Assembly: GCA_036346375.1 (NCBI GenBank)
Contig: CM070517.1
Location: forward strand, 13,495,161-13,559,160
Direction: 5' to 3'
From: Guadua angustifolia
Lineage: Eukaryota; Streptophyta; Magnoliopsida; Poales; Poaceae
DNA length: 64,000 nt
In this document: in pieces, positions 59,280-64,000 of the stretch
Numbering within the stretch: the first letter of the stretch is position 1
Layout of the letters: the number at the start of each line of letters is the position of its first letter
Notes under the pieces: model-generated
What the model was told of the DNA's origin: nothing
The model's database searches: none
What the model saw: only the letters and a program-made list of their open reading frames with translations
Translations under genes and position numbers: made by a program

Positions 59280-60262
59280 TTGCAGGAGTATGAGGATGTG
59301 TTCACAAATGAGATACCCCGGGCTGCCACCTATTCGAGGTATTGAGCACCAAATCGACTGATCCCGGAGCGACTTTGCCAAACCGAAGCTGCTTATAGGA
59401 CCAACCCCGAGGAGACTAAGGAGATTCAGCGCCAAGTCCAAGATGTTTTGGACCGCGGTATGTACGTGAGAGCCTTAGTCCTTGTGTTGTTCTGTTATTT
59501 TGGTTCCCGAGAAAGATGGCGCTTGGAGCACGTCGTGAGATTGTAGAGCCATTAACAATATCACAATAAGGTACCGCCATCCTATTCCTAGGTTAGACGA
59601 CATGCTTGCTGAGTTAAGTGGTTCTATAATTTTTCTAAGGTTGACTTATGAGTGGATACCACCAAATAAGAATGAAACCGGAGATGAATGAAAAACAGCC
59701 TTTAAAACCAAGTTTGGATTGTATGAGTGGTTAGTCATGCCTTTTGGTTTAACTAATGCACCTAGCACTTTCATGCGCTTAATGAACGAGGTTTTATAAG
59801 CTTTCATTGGAAAATTTGTGGTGGTTTATTTTGATGATATTTTGATTTACAGTAAGTCGTTACATGAACATCTTGATCATCTACGTGCTGTTTTTGATGC
59901 TTTGCGTCCTGCACGTTTATTTGGTAACCTCGAGAAGTGCACTTTTTGCACCGAACGAGTATCGTTTCTTGGCTGTGTTGTGACTTCGTAGGGAATTGAG
60001 GTGGATGAAGCCAAGGTGCACGCGATTACACAAGTGCGGAGCTTCCATGGACTTGCCGGATTTTACCGCCGCTTTGTGAAGGATTTCAGCACCATTGCAG
60101 CCCCATTGAACGAGTTGACGAAGAAGGGAGTTGTGTTCCATTGGGGGTAAGCACAGGAGAATGCCTTCAACCTTTTGAAAGATAAGCTTACTAATGCACC
60201 TTTACTGCAACTTCCTGATTTTAATAAGACATTTGAGCTTGAATGTGATGCTAGTGGGGATG
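59280..60262 (+). pseudogene. Gypsy reverse transcriptase, broken
   Basis: Fragments in several frames follow RT order: AAYRTNPEETKEIQRQVQD near 59390, NNITIRYRHPIPRLDDML near 59560, MPFGLTNAPSTFMRLMNE near 59740, the catalytic VVVYFDDILIYS near 59820, GLAGFYRRFVKDFSTI near 60050 and a final FELECDASG of RNase H at 60230-60257. Many stops and indels. It is cut at 60262 by the start of another LTR. Confidence 0.88.
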
Positions 60263-62660
60263 GTGTAACATCCCAAAATATGCTTTAACTGTATTTACGT
60301 TATTTCGAATTATTTAGGAATATCTGAAATTTATTTGGAATTTTTGAAATTAATTTGAATCTAAGCTTTATCGAATTAATCGTATAAAATAACGATCATG
60401 CATTTCACGTGCGCATAAATTTTAGATTTAGTTTTAAATAATAACATTTGAAAAATAAGGATGTTTCTTTCAAATACCTTCAAAAACTAGATTATAAATT
60501 AAGTTTGTCGATTTTACAAATAATCGTACAAGTGTCTGATTAGCTGAAAGAATTCTTACAGAAAAATTATATATCAAAAAATCACGAAACCAACTTCGTT
60601 AAATTCCAAATATTCCCTAGCATTTTAGAGAATTTTCCAAGATTTTTGGGACCATTCTACTATTTTACCCTGAACATCTTTTCCTCTCAGCACTATTCAA
60701 ATTCCATAAAAACGAAAAAAAGAACACACGTGGCTGCACTGTAGATCGTCTTTTTCACTCGATGCATGTCCAGAGCAAACCGTTTCTCTCCCTTCCGCCA
60801 TTAGCACATTTTGGAGCTCCTTAATCACTGCAGTTTTCACGTCCGTTTCATCTCCATTGAAGCGCCATGATTTACTCTACACGCATGAACGTTTTTTCTT
60901 CCAGCCGTTCCTTCGTTCCATTCCTGTCAGCTGTTTCCACTTTCTAAGCAACGCATGCCTCCTTTCATTTCCCTATATACGTTTCCATTTCTAGTCGTTT
61001 CCTTTCTAGCACGCACGTTTCCATTTTTTTTCCTGTATGCGTTTCCATTTCCATTCATTCTCCTGCATGCACGTTTCCATTTCTCAAGCAACGCCTGTTT
61101 CTCCAATTTACTAGCAACGCATGAACACTCCATCCTCCAGCCATTTCCATTCTCTAGCAACACTTTCCCATTTTTCTAGTGACACCTCTCCATTTCCTAC
61201 ACTCGCTTGAACTAGCAACGCCGGCGCATCCTTTGATCTCGTCTCCTCCCGCGTTATCGTGCGCCGCTTGCCGTCGTCGCCGCTTGGACGCCCTTCCTGC
61301 GCCGCTGCAGTCGACCACGCCGTCCAGCCGCTGCTGCTCGTCCGGCCGACCGCGTGCTCGATCCTTTCATCGCCGCCGCTACCGACCGGTACTTCCTGTT
61401 TCCTTATGCGCGCACTCTATCTCTGTTGATCAGTTGATCTCATTATCTGTATTTGCGCATATATATGCTAATACACATGCATGTTTCTATGTATACATAT
61501 ATACTATAATTCGCATGTATATGTTGGGAAGATTAGCGTGTATGATTTCTCTATAGGCATGAACATATGTATATATGTTAGTACGTGGTCTTGTATACAT
61601 GAAAATAGTAGGACTATACGCATACATATATGTAAGTGTATGTTAGGCATGTGTGAGTTTACACATATCTGCTAGTATGAAAACATATATACTAGGCGCA
61701 TGCATGTATTTATAATAGCCGTAGCGCATGTATTCATATATACATGTTGAGCTGATTGCGTGTATACACAGTAGCGCCATCGCCGCCGCCGCTGCCGTCG
61801 CCATCTGCTTGGCCATGCGCCTCCTTCTCAGTAGCCAAGCTCTCGATTTTTCCTTTTCGCGTAACCAGCAGAAACAAAGAAAAACAAAGAAGCAAGAAGA
61901 ATACGGATATATGGGATGAACAGTGCCATGCAGTGTATAGCTAGATAAACTTTGTACGTGAATTTGTAACTAAATTGCAGATTTTGTCTTTTTCGCTACA
62001 AATTCGTTATAAGTCCAAATTGCATGCAACAAATTTTGTAAATTAATAAATATTAATACCTAGCCACAGTAATTTTTATGAAATTTTATAAATGAATTTA
62101 TACTGTTAAAATATTTGAGGAATATCCAAACTTATGGATTTTGTAGCTCTTAAACTATACGTTCAAAAATATCGAAATAAATTTTATAAATCTTAGAAAA
62201 TGCCAAACTAATTATTTGGAAGTTTTCATGAAGTTACAAATTAGTTTGATTTGTCGTATTTTTTTCGAATGTGTGTTTGTACGTTGTTTTGCGTGTTTAT
62301 TTGGTTTCTTTGTCTGTTACGCATAGACGTTGAGCTGTGTGAGGACACGGATTTCGAGGATCAAGCTCCAGACCAAGACTCACAGCTTTTCGAAGGCAAG
62401 TTATGCTTTGACCATGTTGCTCCTAATTTTTGAAATATACTTTGTTTTAAACTATGCATGCTAATTCAACTAAAAATGGCTTTAATTATTTTGGGTGAAT
62501 TAGCTATCCAACCAAATTGTTTATGCCACCTTGATATCATTTGTATGCCATGATTCCTTGATAACTTAAGTTGGGTAAATTGAGTTGGTTGATGATATTG
62601 TGCCAACACGGGTGGCTAGACCGTGAATAGTTGCTTAGCCATGCGTGTACGTGAACCATT
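60263..62660 (+). mobile_element. LTR of a further family, inserted in gypsy RNase H
   Basis: It starts TGTAACATCCCAAAATATGC directly after the codons for FELECDASGDG. There is a GC-rich patch at 61190-61400 and a conserved-looking ACACGGATTTCGAGGATCAAG segment at 62345. The 3' end is missing: at about 62660 it passes into a family A LTR. There is no coding content; small frames are chance. Confidence 0.65.
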
Positions 62661-62663
62661 CTA

Positions 62664-63720
62664 TATAGTTTTGCAGCAAGTTGTCTATCCTGACAATTGT
62701 CATTTCGCGCCAAGAATTAAATTATTTGGCTCACGCTTGTGGTTAAAAGTTGGACTTTGGTTTTGATGGGGTTTTTCTGGGATTTCCCTCCTCACCTACC
62801 TCTTCCACCTAACCTCATTTCTTTTTTTTTCCTCAGTTGTGGCTGAGATCATTTGGCTGGCAATTATTTTTTCCCCAACTCCTCCTGACCGCACGGCCAG
62901 GCTCCTTCTCCTCTGCGCCTCCAGCCTGCCGACTCCCTCCCCTCTCCTTCTCTGGTTCGAGTGCCCCTGTATCGAGCCCTCCTCTCGCCAAATGGCTCGG
63001 CTACTCCCTGGCGCACAACTAATCCTGGCGCCTCCTCTCTGGTCGGCGGCGCCTCCTGCGTGCCTCCCCGCCAGCGATGCCCTCCCAAAGAATGGCAAAG
63101 AAGAAGAATTATTGGCAAGATCGGCAGGAGCAGCTGCAGCAGCCAGGTCGACTCCTCCCTTATGGCCGGCGCCCCTCTCCTCCTTTCCCCCCTGCCGAAC
63201 AGCAACGCCAGTAGTAGCAGCACCACCACCAGCAGCCCTTGCCTTCTTGTGGTGAGAAATCAAACAAATTGAAGTGTGGTGTTTAGTTTCCTTGTGCATG
63301 CTAGGTGCTTGATGAAATGCCTAGCTAGGTTTTCATGAGAATGAAATGATTTTTGCATGCTTGAGTTTTTGATTTGGTTGATCTTATTAATCCTAAGGTC
63401 ATATGTTGTCTGAGCACTGCGATTATGAAGTCCATATGTATATAAATATATGCATATATCCATGCATGATTTTGAGATCTCAAGACAGAGAGATTTGAAT
63501 GAATATTTGTGTTCTACAACAATATGTTGTAAGGATTGGGAGGCTCAGATGAAAAGATATTAATTTTTTGATGTTTGATTCAAGTTATTTATTTATGCGT
63601 GTGCTTTATTAGTAGAATGGAGCTTAGAAAGTGTAATAAATCTGCTAGTTTGATATGTGTGCATTTTCATACATGCTTGTGCTGTGTCCTAGAGATTCAA
63701 GTGTACATAATTAACTGCTG

Positions 63721-63757
<37 letters not shown>

Positions 63758-64000
63758 TCAATCCATAATGGAAGTTGGTATGTATTCTAAAACTCATGTG
63801 AGCACATAGAAGATTGACAGTGGGTCATTGAATCTTCAGACAGTTTATACCACTTGTGTGATCAATAATAAACCTTCTCCTTGTGTGTGTGAGCTGATTT
63901 AAGCTTTCATTGTTCTTTGAGAGGTCAAGTGAGTATTGATTGTATGGGATTCTGAAATGAGGCGTTAGGGTCTGATCGGCAAGCCAGATGTAGGTGATAA
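62664..64000 (+). mobile_element. Family A LTR, seventh copy, runs off the window
   Basis: It is nearly identical to 52369-53705 over the AT-rich body (the small minus-strand frame at 63260-63463 gives the same 67 residues as 52958-53161). It has more differences and indels in the GC-rich part. The first ~160 bp of the LTR are missing. The hairpin block would lie beyond the window. Confidence 0.85.
63725..63753. repeat. (AT)n microsatellite in family A LTR
   Basis: AT run at the same place as 53422 but longer. Confidence 0.85.

Noticed and set aside
62251..62433. 60-residue frame with an acidic DFEDQAPDQDSQ stretch
   Set aside because: It falls in a segment that looks like a recurring LTR part (GGATTTCGAGGATCAAG), not a host gene.

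Overview
The window looks like repeat-dense plant nuclear DNA, most likely from a grass (Poaceae). Grounds: split genes with plant-type introns, Ty1/copia and Ty3/gypsy LTR retrotransposons primed by initiator tRNA-Met, several CACTA (En/Spm) transposons, GC-rich islands in AT-rich sequence, and fragments of the plant genes DEX1 and clathrin heavy chain. I find no intact host gene, no rRNA or tRNA gene, no CRISPR array and no bacterial-type feature. Every protein-coding remnant I recognise is broken.

Layout. 1-2973: interior and right end of a CACTA element. 2974-3216: tail of an LTR (family B). 3217-12085: a non-autonomous LTR retrotransposon (family A) with very long LTRs (~3.3 kb), a 2.9-kb non-coding interior, a clear primer-binding site and polypurine tract. 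12086-14382: an inverted, truncated family A LTR. 14383-25840: two copies of LTR family C, one cut by a CACTA end, the other by two solo family A LTRs with perfect 5-bp target duplications (ATCAA, AAGTA). 25850-30164: minus-strand copia remnant (LTR, primer site, gag, start of protease). 30165-31535: family B LTR.

31591-52207 is a CACTA complex. A decayed TNP2 transposase gene (31591-34247) resumes at 47237-47455. Between the two halves lies ~13 kb that seems to be a second CACTA-like element whose ends share GCAACGC hairpins. That inner segment carries, all on the minus strand, a GC-rich first-exon-like piece, a clathrin heavy chain exon fragment and five consecutive DEX1 exons with introns, which is the pattern of transposon gene capture. 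It also holds a seven-unit 172-bp satellite of two monomer types. The outer element continues with a hairpin-unit minisatellite, an 804-bp solo LTR (duplication AGTCT), a foldback element and a TNPA-like (Transposase_24) pseudogene.

52208-64000: a sixth family A LTR cut short, the 3' end of a gypsy polyprotein, a gypsy LTR with primer site, decayed gag-protease-RT, another LTR inserted in the RT/RNase H part, then a seventh family A LTR running off the window.

Seven family A LTR pieces cover about 19 kb (30%) of the window. Their most striking feature is a ~175-bp block of consecutive hairpins, kept in both orientations and in two sequence subtypes, in which stem changes are compensated on the other arm. 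Boundaries given to the base rest on TG...CA ends, target duplications or splice sites; others are approximate. Family and domain names come from recognition of motifs, not from a database search.
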